Notes: generated from the sequence alone by a model not told the origin. 64,000 nucleotides of DNA from Amia ocellicauda (GCF_036373705.1 NC_089867.1:5052501-5116500); one strand, 5' to 3'. Counted from the stretch's first letter, positions 23,777 to 37,794 are shown. A program made the numbers and translations.

Positions 23777-26700
23777 GACGAATTCTGGGCCTGGTCCTTG
23801 TTGTCACAACCTCCCAACTCTAACAGCCTGGCAGCACTATCTCCACATTCCTGTTGGACAGCAAAACAGATCGTGCCTGCAGCTAGTGAGAGGCTGCTCC
23901 CAATGAAATAAAACAATGCAACCCCTTAATCACATATTCCGTGCTTAAAATAAGAATATTACAGAGGATTAAAGATGCTCAGACATCCCAGTTTAAATGA
24001 AGGAGCATAGAAATACTTAAAGGCAGCATAGTAAATACTGTCACTGGTATTTTCCTCTCCTGGATTTTTTGTAATGCCTCTCAGCTGTTGTGCAGCAGTC
24101 ATTTCATATTTAATGTTATAAAAATAAGAATAAAAATAACTATAGATACTTTATACTAGTTCCAAAACAAAATGTCACAATGTGTAAGGATTGCAAATAT
24201 AAATGAAAATTGGAACACAAATGAGAAATTGTTAAAACAATATGTTTCTTTTTCTGCCGGACTTGTGGGAACATGAATCCAATTATTTTAAAACATTTTG
24301 TGAGTGTGTTTTTTTTGCATTTCCTGTTTTAGAGTAATGTGATTGTCATACATCTGATACATGTTTATAAATGTGACTTTATTGCGTATGTTAAAAACCG
24401 GTCAAAAAATATATTTGAAAATGATTTATCCATTCACTAAAAAGGTTAATTGAATTAAACTCCATAAGAATTTGATGTGGACCCAAGTCTTTTTAAATGA
24501 AAGGTGTACAATTATTGTTAAAATAATTAGACAAATGATGATTTAAGAATTCCAAAAATTAGATAGCATTCTTCTGTTCAGAATGGGTATTATTATATCT
24601 ACAATACTGGACGTGCTATCCCTCTAATTACCTCATTTGTATTTGTGACTATAATTGTACACCTGTTACCTACACCACTATTGATTTTTCAAATGTTTTT
24701 TTAGGGACAGGGACAGCCAAAGCCTCAGCAGTGTCCACACAGGGGCCCTTCATGGCACCTCCTGCTAAACTGGCACACTTTAAATGAGTTACCCATGATG
24801 AGCCTCAAATCGCTGCCAAATCACTTATTATTTGAGCTGCAATGAGAGGAAATGCAACTGTAGCATCAGCTGCAACTTGGGGGTATATAAAAGGATAAAC
24901 CCAGAGCCAATTTCAATTCAGCCCAATCCCAAAGAGCACTGGGTATAGAACTATAATCTGGGATCAAGATAGATTACTGTACTAAGAGTGCAGGAGTAGG
25001 TCACGAAAATTGTAAAAGTAAAATGCATCCATCTGGATCTGTGGCAGAGTAGCTGTTGAATTATCCACCAGTATGTCAAATATTTTGTATCTTCCTTTCA
25101 TACTAATTGTTATTGTTCTTTCTGATGGACCTATTGACTGGAATACTATCAGACTTAAAATCATATAAAAAAAGGGAAAGACCAAAATATGATGACTGTT
25201 TCCCAAAGGAGAGACGTACACATCTTATTCCATTAAAAAGTTTTGTTTCCCCCATTTAATTCCTTTCAAGCCATCTCAACAGCCTATGCAATGACTTCAA
25301 ACCCAACCGCAAACAGACATCGACGCGTTTGTTTCTAGACTGCAAATTAAAGCACACTAGGCCCATATCAGCCTAAGCAGGCAGCAATTACTTGGTCATG
25401 CGACAAGCTCAATCCTCTGCCTTTTACACACCCCTCTGGCAGGCTCACCGCGTTAATATTGGGACACGAAATGCTTAGATCTCGTTCTCCATTCGTTCCT
25501 CGGAGCTACACATTTGAAATAAACCAGACTAGCCCTCAATCACAGCTCCGGTATGCCTCCCTTTCCTCCCCTGTCTGCTTTGGCTGGAATACAAGAGTTT
25601 GAAAGTGTCAGATGTCCAAAATAAGCAGCAACAATAGCAGACCCTATCATAGCTTGGTTTTCCTGTAATCCAAGCCCCTGTTATACGATATCTGTGAGTA
25701 ACTTATTACAAAAGATTTGCACTGCACTGTATTCCAAAACAACTTCTTAACCATACTACTTAAGTATAATGTGCTTTAAAAAAGAGGTCTTGTGTTTTGG
25801 TAATAAACCTGCCCTTGTGTTGATGGTGTTGTGAAATTAGTTTTAAAATATTATAAGTGAGTCAGTATAGCCAGGCACCCAAATCTAGCTGATTTCTCCC
25901 AAAAAGCTGATGCCAAAACCTAATGTGATCCAGAAGAGGGAAGGAAAAGTGCAGACAGCTGCTCTTTTGTTCGATCGGCTGAAGCCAGAGGCACTTCAGC
26001 TCCCTCCCTTTTGTGACACAAAGCAGCCAGGGGAACCAGCAAAATATTACTGTCATACATTATTCACCATACCTCGTTGCAGTTTGTGGGCTTAACTCGC
26101 CCCGCATTTCCTTCAAGAAACATTGTGATTCTGAGCAACTGGTTAGGCATTCATCACTGAGTGATGGCCCCCAGATCTTAACGTTTGCAGGACTGTGGGT
26201 AGAAAAGGTTGCATTCATGTAAGCCATTATGAAAGTCATATTAACCACACCAAGAAGAACAACGAGAGATACAAAGTCCACGCTATCATGGGTGTCCTAC
26301 CTTACAAGCAGGGCACGGTGTAGTGTCTCCTCTCTTGTCCAGCAGCTGTTTTGGTTTCAGTCACACTAAGGCACGAGGCGAACTCTGCATACAAACACAC
26401 ACAATCACCTACAGAGCAGCTCCTGTCACCTCTAAACTGGCACCACCCAGTTGGGCAAATAATCCCTCCCTGCTATAAAAAGAAAGCTATCCATGACTGC
26501 AAAGGTGCCTCACAGCCTGCTAAACAAAACGGTGTGGAAAGCACTTCCTACTTCCTCCTGTCCACAGAGGGCTTAACTCTTTGTGGAATCTCAACTTCAT
26601 GGCTTTGATTATAGGTTTTATTTTGCATTCAATCCATCACCCCTCTTCTTTATCTTATATGATTGTAATGTGATCATTTAGAGTCAAAGTTAGATTGTTC

Positions 26701-27330
26701 TCATGTTGTACAGCTGCAAAGAATGGTGCACATTTTAAAGTGAATACACTGCTTTGAATTAATGAGAGTGAGAAATCACTTGTAGTAGTCTCACCGCATA
26801 CAGCTGCACTGTCATAACATGTGTGTTGTTCGTGTTGCTGTTGAATTAAATGGGCAATATGTATTCAATCCTGTATCAGATGAAACACACAGGTATAAGA
26901 GAATGCACCTCTTGTTGGTGAACAATGAACCGCGGCTTGTATACAGATTGACATGTTACAGGTGTGGACAATAACTGGTACTCATCTACTTTTAATCCAT
27001 TACACAGACTAAAATGTGCGTTCATTACATCAGTTCTCGCGAGAATCAAATATAACTATCAATACAGCCAGAGAATCAAGCGCTACACGTTCATATTAAC
27101 TAAGAGAGGTTAGGTAGGTATAGAGTTAATTATAAAAACAAAAAAGTCGCCCATATAACTCACCATTTTCTCCCAGGGATCGGATTACATTTTGACGTTG
27201 GACAATAACTGTGAAAGAATAGTAATTGTCCTCATCCTGTTTGACTCAATCACGTTGTCTGTAATCGTGTTCTGCTCCTGCGAACCCAGGGCTTCATGGT
27301 CTCCATAAAATGACGACTTGTGGAAAAGAA
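23777..27330. other. 5' region of RNF144B, no coding exon seen
   Basis: The first coding exon ends at 23776, and an acceptor-like cag lies a few bases upstream of its ATG, so non-coding 5' exons are expected to the right. A strong minus-strand donor (ATG|gtgagt around 27164-27170) could end such an exon; this is inference. The remainder is AT-rich with no recognised gene or repeat. Confidence 0.35.
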
Positions 27331-27688
27331 CAACTGCCCAACTCAAAACATGTATTTCATTTGCACACGCTAGGTGGCACTATTTACATATCATTACATT
27401 GATAGGTAAGCTAGAATGAGCTGCGTACATTATTATTGAAATGAATCCACACCCATCATTTGAAACAGTGTCACTGGGTGATTCATTTATTTAAGCGCCT
27501 TCTCCCAGAGTCTCCCATGTGTTTTATATTCATGAAATGCCACAACTACATTATGCTGTTGAAAATAATGTATTATTTTGTTCCTGATTCAGCCCATACT
27601 AATTGCGCTTTAAATACATTACAGAACAGAGGAAAGACAGAAGAGACTTCATATGGCAGAACTTTAGCTTGTACATTTCATGTCCATG

Positions 27689-27691
<3 letters not shown>

Positions 27692-27754
<63 letters not shown>
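27692..27754. repeat. (ATT)n microsatellite, about 21 units
   Basis: Uninterrupted ttattatt run. Confidence 0.97.
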
Positions 27755-27757
<3 letters not shown>

Positions 27758-30700
27758 GATTACTAAAACATTTTCTCACTGTTTTATTTATTATCAATGT
27801 AGCATTCCTACTTAATGTAGCATAGATTTAAAAAAATGTCTGTGATTTAATGATATGATTACATCCTATAATGCAGTCACTAATGATTTGTCAGGTTTCT
27901 CTGTCTAACCCCATCCCTTCTATAACATAAGAAGTAATTTACCACTGATGCATAAAACATTTTTGACTCAGCATTGAGGGGCAAATATGCAAATAGTTAC
28001 AAAATAGTATTCTTATGGCATATTATGTTTTTAAAGGTGTCCATTTTGACAGGAGTACAATTTAAAATGTACTCAACAGTAAGTCATCAGTTTATACCTT
28101 AATTGAAATTGATAGTTTTTCCATTTTTAACGGGAGCCAAAAGGTGATGCCTTTCTTCAACATGAAGTTGCATTGCGTTTGACCTGATAGCTTGTAAATT
28201 ATTTCACACCATGTTGTGTTTCCAGCAGATGGCTTACAGAGCACAAATATAAAGAGGCTCTGCCTTTAGCTAAGATGACAGCTCTACACAAAGCCACTGT
28301 CCAGGAACACTCAATGTAGTTGACATTTTATTTAATTAAGTGAGACCTCAGCGGGGACAAAAGAAAACAACACCAACCTGGACCTGAGTTGAAGATCACT
28401 ACCCTAAAAGTATAACATTTTAGTCTTTTCTGAAGCATAGTCTAGACTTCCTGTAAAATATTCCTTGAGAACTTTTCTCAGATTTAAGGCATATATCGAT
28501 CTAAATAGGAAAACAAACTGTTTTGCATTAAGGTTGTGTATAATGTATAGTGCTGGATATAACATAAGAGAAGTTACAGACAAGATAATGCCATTCAGTC
28601 CACAGAGAATGATGCAGAAGAGACCATTTTAAATATAATTCTGCATAATATTTTCTAAAAATCAAATAATAAATAAATACAAATAACAAAAAGGGCATTT
28701 TTAGATGGTGTGTGGTTAGAAATCTAGGTCCTAAGCCTGTCAATATGAAACAACCAAATGACCCCTTGTCTGGTCCAGTGCCTGGGGGACTTATAGCATA
28801 CGCTAGGGCTATCAGACCACCAGGCATCATCTGGCAAGTTCATGTAAAAAACACTTCTGATCACTTCTAGGCTGAAATGGCTTATGTCTATGGGGACTAA
28901 GACCTAATTATTAGACCATAAAATCTGTCATTCCCCACTAATGCTGTAGACCCAACAGAGAATGATAAGTGAGCAAAATAATACAAACCTGCTAATCTCA
29001 ATGAACCAATTCACTCATTGTGGTGGGTGTTGTTTTGTAGGAAATTCGATATCTGTTTTGGTCAGTTGTTTCTAACTTCCTCTAACTTTTATTTTTGGAC
29101 ATCGGAGGCTGATGTCAACATTCGCTGACTTTATTATTGCATTATCTTGCTTCCAGTTTGCTCCAGTCTTGTTCCCCAAGTCATAGCAGCTTGCACACAC
29201 TAGAGTGGTGTTGTAACGTACCTGGACTCAGGGGCGGACTGGGACCAAAATATCAGCCACCATTTATGTCAAAAACAACATACAGGAGTCAGTTCAGGCA
29301 GCTCGCCATCATGATGAAGTAAAAAAAAGAGTTTTATATTGTTAGGGTAAAATGTATTTATAGATTTTAGGCTATAGTTACTACCAGGTTTTCAAACATA
29401 TGAGGAGCATTTTAAGTATGGTAAAGTATAGGCTATGTTGCCATACTGGATAGACATGTTTCTGTCACAGGTATGTTCCTATCTTTATGTACCTGACAAA
29501 GGCATTGGTGCCGTCCTGTCCCAGCAGTTAAACTGGGGAGAGAGTGGTGGCATTTGCCAGCTGTACACTGACTAGAGAGCAATGTAAGTATGCAACACCT
29601 AAGAAAGTTGATTGCTTACACTATAGTTGCATAATCCCTGTTTGTCCAAGAATAGCTCACTGTAGAACCCTGGATAAGGGTGTCTGCCAAGAAAGAAATA
29701 ACAACAACAACAACATTAATAACAGTAATAATAATTATTATAATGCCTAAATTTACAATGGACTTGTAGAATTCTCATCATTACATCAGAATAATATCAG
29801 CTAAGACTAGAGGGAAAATATGTGCAGGATACATTTACACAACACTTTAATAGGTCGACCGCTAGTTTGGAGAAACTAAAATGTTGCCTCCAAGGGATTT
29901 GTCAGATGTCCAACTGGATGATCCTGACCTATTTTCACATTCCCATCTCTGAGGTCCCGCAGCGCACAATCTTTAACTGTGTGGATCTCTCTCTCTCTCT
30001 CTTTTTTTTGAGCTTGGTGGGCATCTTCTTGGGACACATGATTTCTATTCCTGGTGTTAATGCTAACTGCTCTCTGGGCATTATGCAGAAGGTTGGAGAC
30101 AGTGAGTCTGGTTATCTGTCCCTGGATGGGTAGAAAGCATTTCTGTTTTCCAGCTTCCAAATTGCTCCTCTCTCCAGAGAGCACTGCATCCTTGTTGACT
30201 TGGCTGTCTTTCATTGCTTCTCTTTCTTAACATCAAATGTAGTTGCAGTATTTGAGCTCTCTTTTTGAATAATTACAGCACACTCTCATGTTCACAATTC
30301 TATTTGATTCCATTTTAAATTTGTATGGCCCCCTTTGCGAAGAGTCGCCACAGAGCACTTAAGAACACAACAAGAACACAGTAAGAACATATTAAGAACA
30401 GAAAAAAGGGATGGAGGAGATCAAAACAAAAACAAAAAGGATAATAGAGATGGTTATAGGAGAAAATAAATCTCAATTGGTCTGTGGTTAATTGGGGAAT
30501 AAAGTTCAGGTTCTGCCTCCAGGGGGCTCTAACTGTCATATATATTGACTTCCCACTGGGGTGACCTTGTCGGAACGGTGGGTCATGTTCACTTGTTCAG
30601 ATTCAGCTTCTCTGGAGTCTTGTCTCTGGAACTGGGAGACAGGCCCTCTGGGTGGGGGGACAACAAAGTTGTGTTAGTACAGTGATACTTTTATGACTCA

Positions 30701-30868
30701 TAAAATTTCTTCTTAGACTCATTTTTCTTTTTCTACTGTTAGATGTAAGATTACAATCTTGGACAAAAATGTAGTTATATCATCTTAACATTCACTCAGT
30801 TATCTCCAGACAAATATTCCTTAAAAGTATAAATGGAATTCTCTTTCCTCTGCTGAACCTGCTTTAAT
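27755..30868. other. Intergenic repeat-rich stretch, no gene recognised
   Basis: It contains a hAT-like tail fragment near 28340-28405 and a ggggcggactgggaccaaaa repeat fragment at 29231-29290. A SINE-like 3' tail (tggataagggtgtctgccaa followed by caa/taa repeats) lies at about 29668-29740. Short open frames here have no family resemblance. Confidence 0.4.
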
Positions 30869-30895
30869 CACACACACACATACACACACACACAC

Positions 30896-30962
<67 letters not shown>
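30869..30962. repeat. Compound (CA)n-(TA)n microsatellite
   Basis: A (CA)n run at 30869-30897 passes into about 29 TA units up to about 30958. Confidence 0.97.
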
Positions 30963-30963
<1 letters not shown>

Positions 30964-31582
30964 TATATATACACATTCTCACTAACTCGTGTGTGTCATT
31001 AAAGTTTACAAATGAGAGGAGTCCATTCATCGTGCTCGTTTGGTGTCCATTAATAACTAAGTGGTCCAAGGATGTATCATATGCATCTGGCAAATGAGCT
31101 TTAAATTTCTTATGCAGTGTCAGTGTAGTGAGTAAACTGCTTGTAACTGGTGACCAGCTGACCCCTTTAAAATGGGATTATGATTGCCAGTCATAAAACA
31201 TGAAGCCCTCCTGAAGGCCTTTTCTGAGTGAGTGAAATCATTAGGACAGCCTGTTCTTGTTGGACACCCTTCAGAATGCGCTCTCTCTGCCAGTCCCCAG
31301 CTTACTCAATTTCAGCTTCACTGATAGAAAATGTGGGCAATGAAAGCATATCCATCATTAGTGACAGCTCTCATATCCTCTGAGAGTGGTTATGGCAGGG
31401 ATATTTGACTCAGATTACACTGCCCAAGCACTGACGCAAACAATGGCAAAACGGCTCAGTGCTGCTTCACCCCTCAGACCACACACTGTCAGACAGTAAA
31501 GACCACAAGCTTCTTTGAAGAGAAAAGCTTGCTTTTGGAGAAAAGACTATTATAGAAAAAGAAAACTGAATTTGAAGCAATA

Positions 31583-31583
31583 A

Positions 31584-31614
<31 letters not shown>
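31583..31614. repeat. TA-rich tract at the left edge of Tc1 copy 2
   Basis: Imperfect (TA)n directly abuts the transposon end. It may represent the target or expanded TA duplication. Confidence 0.85.
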
Positions 31615-32834
31615 CACTCACCTAAAGGATTGTTAGGAACACCATACTAATACTGTGTTTGACCCCCTTTCGCCTTCAGAACTGCCTTAATTCTACGTGG
31701 CATTGATTCAACAAGGTGCTGAAAGCATTCTTTAGAAATGTTGGCCCATATTGATAGGATAGCATCTTGCAGTTGATGGAGATTTGTGGGATGCACATCC
31801 AGGGCACGAAGCTCCCGTTCCACCACATCCCAAAGATGCTCTATTGGGTTGAGATCTGGTGACTGTGGGGGCCAGTTTAGTACAGTGAACTCATTGTCAT
31901 GTTCTAGAAACCAATTTGAAATGATTCGACCTTTGTGACATGGTGCATTATCCTGCTGGAAGTAGCCATCAGAGGATGGGTACATGGTGGTCATAAAGGG
32001 ATGGACATGGTCAGAAACAATGCTCAGGTAGGCCGTGGCATTTAAACGATGCCCAATGGCACTAAGGGGCCTAAAGTGTGCCAAGAAAACATCCCCCACA
32101 CCATTACACCACCACCACCAGCCTGCACAGTGGTAACAAGGCATGATGGATCCATGTTCTCATTCTGTTTACGCCAAATTCTGACTCTACCATCTGAATG
32201 TCTCAACAGAAATCGAGACTCATCAGACCAGGCAACATTTTTCCAGTCTTCAACTGTCCAATTTTGGTGAGCTTGTGCAAATTGTAGCCTCTTTTTCCTA
32301 TTTGTAGTGGAGATGAGTGGTACCCGGTGGGGTCTTCTGCTGTTGTAGCCCATCCGCCTCAAGGTTGTACGTGTTGTGGCTTCACAAATGCTTTGCTGCA
32401 TACCTCGGTTGTAATGAGTGGCTATTTCAGTCAAAGTTGCTCTTCTATCAGCTTGAATCAGTCGGCCCATTCTCCTCTGACCTCTAGCATCAACAAGGCA
32501 TTTTCGCCCACAGGACTGCCGCATACTGGATGTTTTTCCCTTTTCACACCATTCTTTGTAAACCCTAGAAATGGTTGTGCGTGAAAATCCCAGTAACTGA
32601 GCAGATTGTGAAATACTCCGACCGGCCCGTCTGGCACCAACAACCATGCCACGCTCAAAATTGCTTAAATCACCTTTCTTTCCCATTCAGACATTCAGTT
32701 TGGAGTTCAGCAGATTGTCTTGACCAGGACCACACCCCTAAATGCATTGAAGCAACTGCCATGTGATTGGTTGGTTAGATAATTGCATTAATGAGAAATT
32801 GAACAGGTGTTCCTAATAATCCTTTAGGTGAGTG
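31615..32834 (-). mobile_element. Tc1-like DNA transposon, copy 2
   Basis: The element is 1220 bp and nearly identical to copy 1 (4686-5909). It has the same cactcacctaaaggatt ends and TA flanks inside a TA tract. Its transposase is on the minus strand. It is followed after only 14 bases of TA by a truncated third copy. Confidence 0.92.
31647..32686 (-). pseudogene. Tc1-like transposase, disabled by a one-base deletion
   Basis: The frame starts [19 protein letters not shown] and is open past the codon where copy 1 has its stop. It breaks near 32055, where copy 1 reads gtgccaattggg and this copy reads gtgccattggg, a one-base loss. The remainder (to [10 protein letters not shown] at 31650) continues in another frame. 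DD34E motifs AWSDES, DNAPCHK and [10 protein letters not shown] are all present. The two copies therefore carry different lesions. Confidence 0.92.
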
Positions 32835-32848
32835 TATATATATATATA

Positions 32849-33104
32849 CACTCACCTAAAGGATTATTAGGAACACCATACTAATACTGTGTTTGACCCC
32901 CTTTCGCCTTCAGAACTGCCTTAATTCTACGTGGCATTGATTCAACAAGGTGCTGAAAGCATTCTTTAGAAATGTTGGCCCATATTGATAGGATAGCATC
33001 TTGCAGTTGATGGAGATTTGTGGGATGCACATCCAGGGCACGAAGCTCCCGTTCCACCACATCCCAAAGATGCTCTATTGGGTTGAGATCTGGTGACTGT
33101 GGGG

Positions 33105-33108
<4 letters not shown>
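32849..33108 (-). mobile_element. Tc1-like transposon, copy 3, truncated
   Basis: About 260 bp matching the transposase 3' end and terminal repeat of copies 1 and 2. It starts with the same cactcacctaaaggatt terminus at 32849. It stops abruptly at gactgtgggggcca, where full copies continue, and passes straight into a (TA)n run. Confidence 0.92.

Positions 33109-33168
<60 letters not shown>
33108..33168. repeat. (TA)n microsatellite, about 30 units
   Basis: It directly adjoins the broken end of Tc1 copy 3. Confidence 0.97.
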
Positions 33169-33169
<1 letters not shown>

Positions 33170-34954
33170 TATAAACAATATAGGATTGTATTCTTTCAGG
33201 AAGCATTTTTGTATATTTAGCATTTTCTAAAAATAACTCAAGATTCATATTTTAATGTATAATATATTGAAGAAAATAAATAAATACTAACATAACTAAA
33301 AGAATATGCATCACCTTGTAATACTGTTTGATTTACTTTACTCCAAAATACACTAGCCATGGTAAATTGAACATTAGTAAGCATTTTATTTAAAAAATAA
33401 AACACAGACAGAGCTGATTGAGATTGGTTACTCATTCTTATAATAGTCAAGTGTGTAGCTTGTTAAAGGCAAATGGTCTTCCCCTTCCACTTCAGAAGGA
33501 GGTGAAACTTGGATTTGCTTTCAGTTTAATGAATAGTCAACCAGAACGCCCACTGCTGTGTGTAACTAATCCCATTCTGAACTTGCCAGGAAAAAGCGGT
33601 TGTTAAAAGCGTCAGCCATTGACAGGGTGTCAGTTTCAGAAGCTCTGTTGCTTTGGCCCAGACCCTTTGCAATATGATTCTCAAATGTGTTGAATGATCC
33701 CCGAGAATGCCCAGTCTTGCCAACTGCATTCTTTGGTCTTAAAGGGTTACTCAATGTAATATTTTTTTGCCTCTCATTTTTCATATGGCTTTTGAAAGAG
33801 CCCTTGTGAAAGGTGACAGCAAAGCGAAGTGGGGGACCGTATCAGTGTTACACATTATTCTGATGCCCATGTGTGAAGTATAGCATCTTAAGGTCTTGAC
33901 AAAAGACAGTTTGGAGTTTGGAAAACTGTATTTACCTTTATTATAATCAGTTTTGAATAAAGAGCACAGTGAGCATCATTATTTCAGAGTTATTTAATTT
34001 GGTAATTTCATTTTTAGTCTAAAAACGGGAGGCATTATGACTGTTTTGCAAAGCTATATGACAAGACTGTACTGCCACTACAAGTTTGGGCAGGATGCTT
34101 TTTTTGTGACAGGATAAGCAGGATATTTTAGCACACTCCTTAGAGTAATTCTTCACATTTGACAACAGCTGTTATGACAAGACCCGAAACTGGTAGGGGT
34201 TGCTCTTTATACCTTGTGTATTGCCTTGACAGGAGCCTCATTCAGTCTTTACCCTCAGTGTGAACCATTCTGTTTAAGGTCATACTGGATGACACGAATG
34301 CCGACAAACCCATATCTTTAGTTAGCACATACTGGAAGACAAAAGCGCTTTCATAAAGACACGTGATCAGCCTCCTCTCAGCCTTTCAGTCTAGATACAC
34401 AATACAGTTCATTAAGATGTATTCAGATCAATTAAGAAACTGATTCCAAAGACTGAAAGCTGTTTGGCTGAATCTTAGGCGACTTAAAATAACAAACTTC
34501 AACCAAAAACAGAACACTTACAATATCACAAAATTGGGGGTTTAAAACAAAGCCTTCAAGACCATTATCATATATCATAGCAGGTTGTTGTATAGATTTA
34601 TAAAACTACATGTTTCAGTAATGATTGACCATTAAAGTTTATATATTACCTAGAATTGTGCTGACAGGCACTGAAGGGAAAAGGGAACATGTGTCACATG
34701 CGACTCCTGAGAACTTCTGTGAAATGTATATCGTTAGATGGATGTAGGATTAGTCAGTCTCTTTTCCCATTGCTCATTCTGGCAGCCAGCATAATAAACA
34801 CATTTGCAATGATGCACTGGAACTAAAATAGAGAGCCGGCATTATTTAAGAGGCTCGAGACCACACGGCGAGAACTGTCATTCAACGGCAGCACGGAGCC
34901 AACCGCCATAAAAAAACAATTATCCCCATCAACCAAGAGTCTTATCCTCCCAAA
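33169..34954. other. Intergenic upstream of the unknown two-exon gene
   Basis: No conserved coding sequence and no repeat boundaries recognised. The region right before 34955 should hold the promoter of the unknown gene. I see no clear TATA box. Confidence 0.4.
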
Positions 34955-36021
34955 ATGCATTCCTCTAATGCAAAGGATAACCCCTGTCTGTTCAACGCCT
35001 ATTGTGATGTAAAGGAGAACAATGAGCTGAGGAAGGAGTCCTATAAATCAACGTGGCTGGATCTGGTCATGGAAAGACGCCCTGAGGAAAAGTAAGTATT
35101 CAACTGAAAAGTTTTAATATTTAAAAGTATATAAAAAACACCATTCCAAATGAGCCAAATATCAGTATTTGTATCTTCTTGAAAGTCATTGCTTTGTGTC
35201 TCCAGAAACGTGGTTGCCTTAAATTAAACAAGCAGAATGAATAATCAGATTAAGGGTGATCGTACTTTAAGGAAGCTTAGAAAACAGCCTTGATATTATT
35301 TTAAAAGTGGCTCAAGTAAAATATGGTTATATTCAAGTTTGCTGTGTTACAAGCTAATATAACATGCTTGTGAATTACAAAAATGATCAAGGGAAAAATA
35401 CAATATTATACTTCTCATAACCTATGGGTAAGAAGTTTTTTAAATGATATATTAAAGACATAAATATGGATATTTTCCATGAAGGTGATTTATACACAAA
35501 TTTCTTTGGATGATAAGTAACTGATATACTCCAGTACTAATGTTGAGCAGTACTGAATTGCATGGGGAAACTGAGCTACTAGTGCTGACAACCTCCTGTT
35601 ACCCTTTTGCAGGACGACTCTCTTTGAAAATGACATGTCGCGGAAGGAGACCTACGAGAAGAAGCACATCGCTTATTTTCTAGTACAGAGACACCCCGCC
35701 CAGAAGATAAAGCTGGGGAGACTGGGGGAGAAGATGAAGGAATACCAGCTTCCATACAAGCTGCCTCTACCCATCTTTGTGCCCAGCAAAGCTGTGTCCT
35801 CAAAGGAGCGTGACCGGGCACCCACGCCAGCAGAACTGAAAGGCATCATGGAGTTCGAGAGTGCCTTGTCCAGCGGCCTGAGCAGAGACAGGAGAGAACT
35901 ATCTGAGATCAAGAAAGAAATGCCCAAAGTGATCCAGCCTAACCAGTTAAGCTTCAGAGCCTCCAGTCTCATTTCTCCCCCCAATGTGCCTGGCCAGTTT
36001 GAGGCTGTCCAAAGAAGCTAG
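34955..36021 (+). CDS. Two-exon gene of unknown function (181 residues)
   Basis: Exon 1 is 34955-35091 (ATG to GAGGAAAA|gtaagt). Exon 2 is 35613-36021 (ttttgcag|GACGACT to TAG). Joined, they give 181 residues in one frame. I do not recognise the family. The protein starts MHSSNAKDNPCLFNAYCDV and is hydrophilic and basic in the middle (RKETYEKKHIAYFLVQRH). It has a Pro-rich patch (YKLPLPIFVPSK) and ends NVPGQFEAVQRS. No signal peptide, membrane segment or catalytic motif is visible. Codon use and GC content in exon 2 are clearly higher than in the flanks, and both splice sites fit consensus, which supports a real gene. Small fish genes of this style are often ciliary or testis proteins, but that is only a guess. 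AATAAA at 36771-36776 or 37180-37185 could end the transcript. Confidence 0.75.
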
Positions 36022-37794
36022 TGCTGGATCTTGGGTCAATTCAATAGGGGGATACATTTCACTCCACTCTCACAGCTTAAAGACTTACATGCTATTAGGA
36101 TGTAAGTGTTGATGCGATACAAATTCGAGACTAATACGGTGCATTGTTTATTACATTTCCCACTTTATACACATTCAATTATATGTCATTTGTGTCAGAC
36201 TGTTATTCTATACACTTTTCATAAGAACTAATGTCTCAGAGCTCCCTGTACAAGCTGCTATGAAGCCTGATGATGGGGTTTCATGCACCGAAGACTCGCA
36301 TCTCACATTTTAACATTGAGAAATTCTTAGAACAGCTATTACAGAGTCATTGAAAACACACACATGAGACAAAACATAACAAGGAAAATGCACTTATCTT
36401 ACATTTGAATACATTATGGTGTACCAATAATGTGAATTCTACATCTATCATGATTACTGTCTTAACATGGTAAATATGGGTTTGTTGCATTCAAACTGAA
36501 ACTGTATGTTTTTGTGTGTGAAAGGCATAGACTTAATGGCTATTTTAATGAAACTGAAAGATTACTTAAACAGACATTTGCATTTTACAAAGCGGAATTT
36601 TGGTTTTATGTCTTAATCAGAGACAACTCAGCATTTTTTGCACATTCTTAAAAAAAAGCTATACTGAACTACTGTTGTAGTTAATAACCTCAACATCCTT
36701 GCATGAAAAGAAGGTGTTATGGTTTTTGAATGCATCACCAGCACAACTTATGTATCAACATACTGCCAGGAAATAAATAATAATAACATAGTCATGACAA
36801 TACGCAAAACCAACCAAAATCTAAAAATAACAGAATTGAAGTAGAGTGTTGAAATATGTTTTTCAGAAAGTATTGTGAAAGTTCCCAGTGTAAGTGTTTT
36901 GAGAGTGTCCGTAATCCTGGTTACTAATCTCATTTAATGACATTAATACTGGATCAGTTGAGTCAGATAAAAAGAAAGTTATGAAATTGTGAAAGGTTGA
37001 AAAAGAAAGAATTTTGTCATGTATATTAGCCTTAGATATAAGCACCTTCAATTCTTTGTTTAAATGTGCAATATAGGGGTTTGGATTTATTGTCTGTCTG
37101 CAATTCCTTATTATAATAATAACAATTATGTGAAATATTCTTTGTGAGCAATTCATCTTCAAGGGAAGAACAGTTACCTAATAAAGCTATTCAAATAATT
37201 TAATTTTTTTATTGAATACATTTTCGTCTGTGAAAGATATTATTTTGATCTTTAACTGAAATTGATTTTACTTGAACAATATATTATAAAAGGTTTGTCC
37301 AAATAAAATAATAACTACAAATAAGTGATTCACTGTGATAACAAACACTCAGCCTGTACAAAGTCAATTCCCCTTGCACTATGGTACAGAGGGGTGATAC
37401 AGATGCACAGTTGAAGACCACAATGATCTGACTTATGAATTTATTTTTTATCTGCAGCATAAACTGTGGCCACCTTGTGGAGAAAAAACATAGCAGTGTG
37501 GTAGTGAAGCGCCCCCTCTTCACAGTGCTGTGATTCAGCTATAATCTGGTTAAATCTGAATGTTACAATACATCCTTCCTTTTCAATACCTTATGAAATG
37601 GGAAATAATCCGGCCATTAGAAGAAGAAAAAACACATCCTGAATACAAATAGCATTATGGAAACAAATAAAATAAACTTGCTTTATAAACAAATGTTTTA
37701 AATCTAAATCACTACACATTAACCTTAAATTATGTACCTTATTTATACACGTTCAATTATAGCAATTTGGATGAAGAAAAATAAAAACATGTTG

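Noticed and set aside
23638-23916. Longer alternative start for RNF144B from an upstream open frame
   Set aside because: The upstream frame differs from the RING1 frame. The ATG at 23776 gives the expected length and an acceptor-like site lies just upstream.
27460-27825. Open frame with a long poly-isoleucine run
   Set aside because: It is produced by the (ATT)n microsatellite. The flanks show no coding signal.
30821-31093. Open frames rich in Tyr-Ile and Cys-Val repeats, also at 32966-33223
   Set aside because: They are translations of TA and CA microsatellites.
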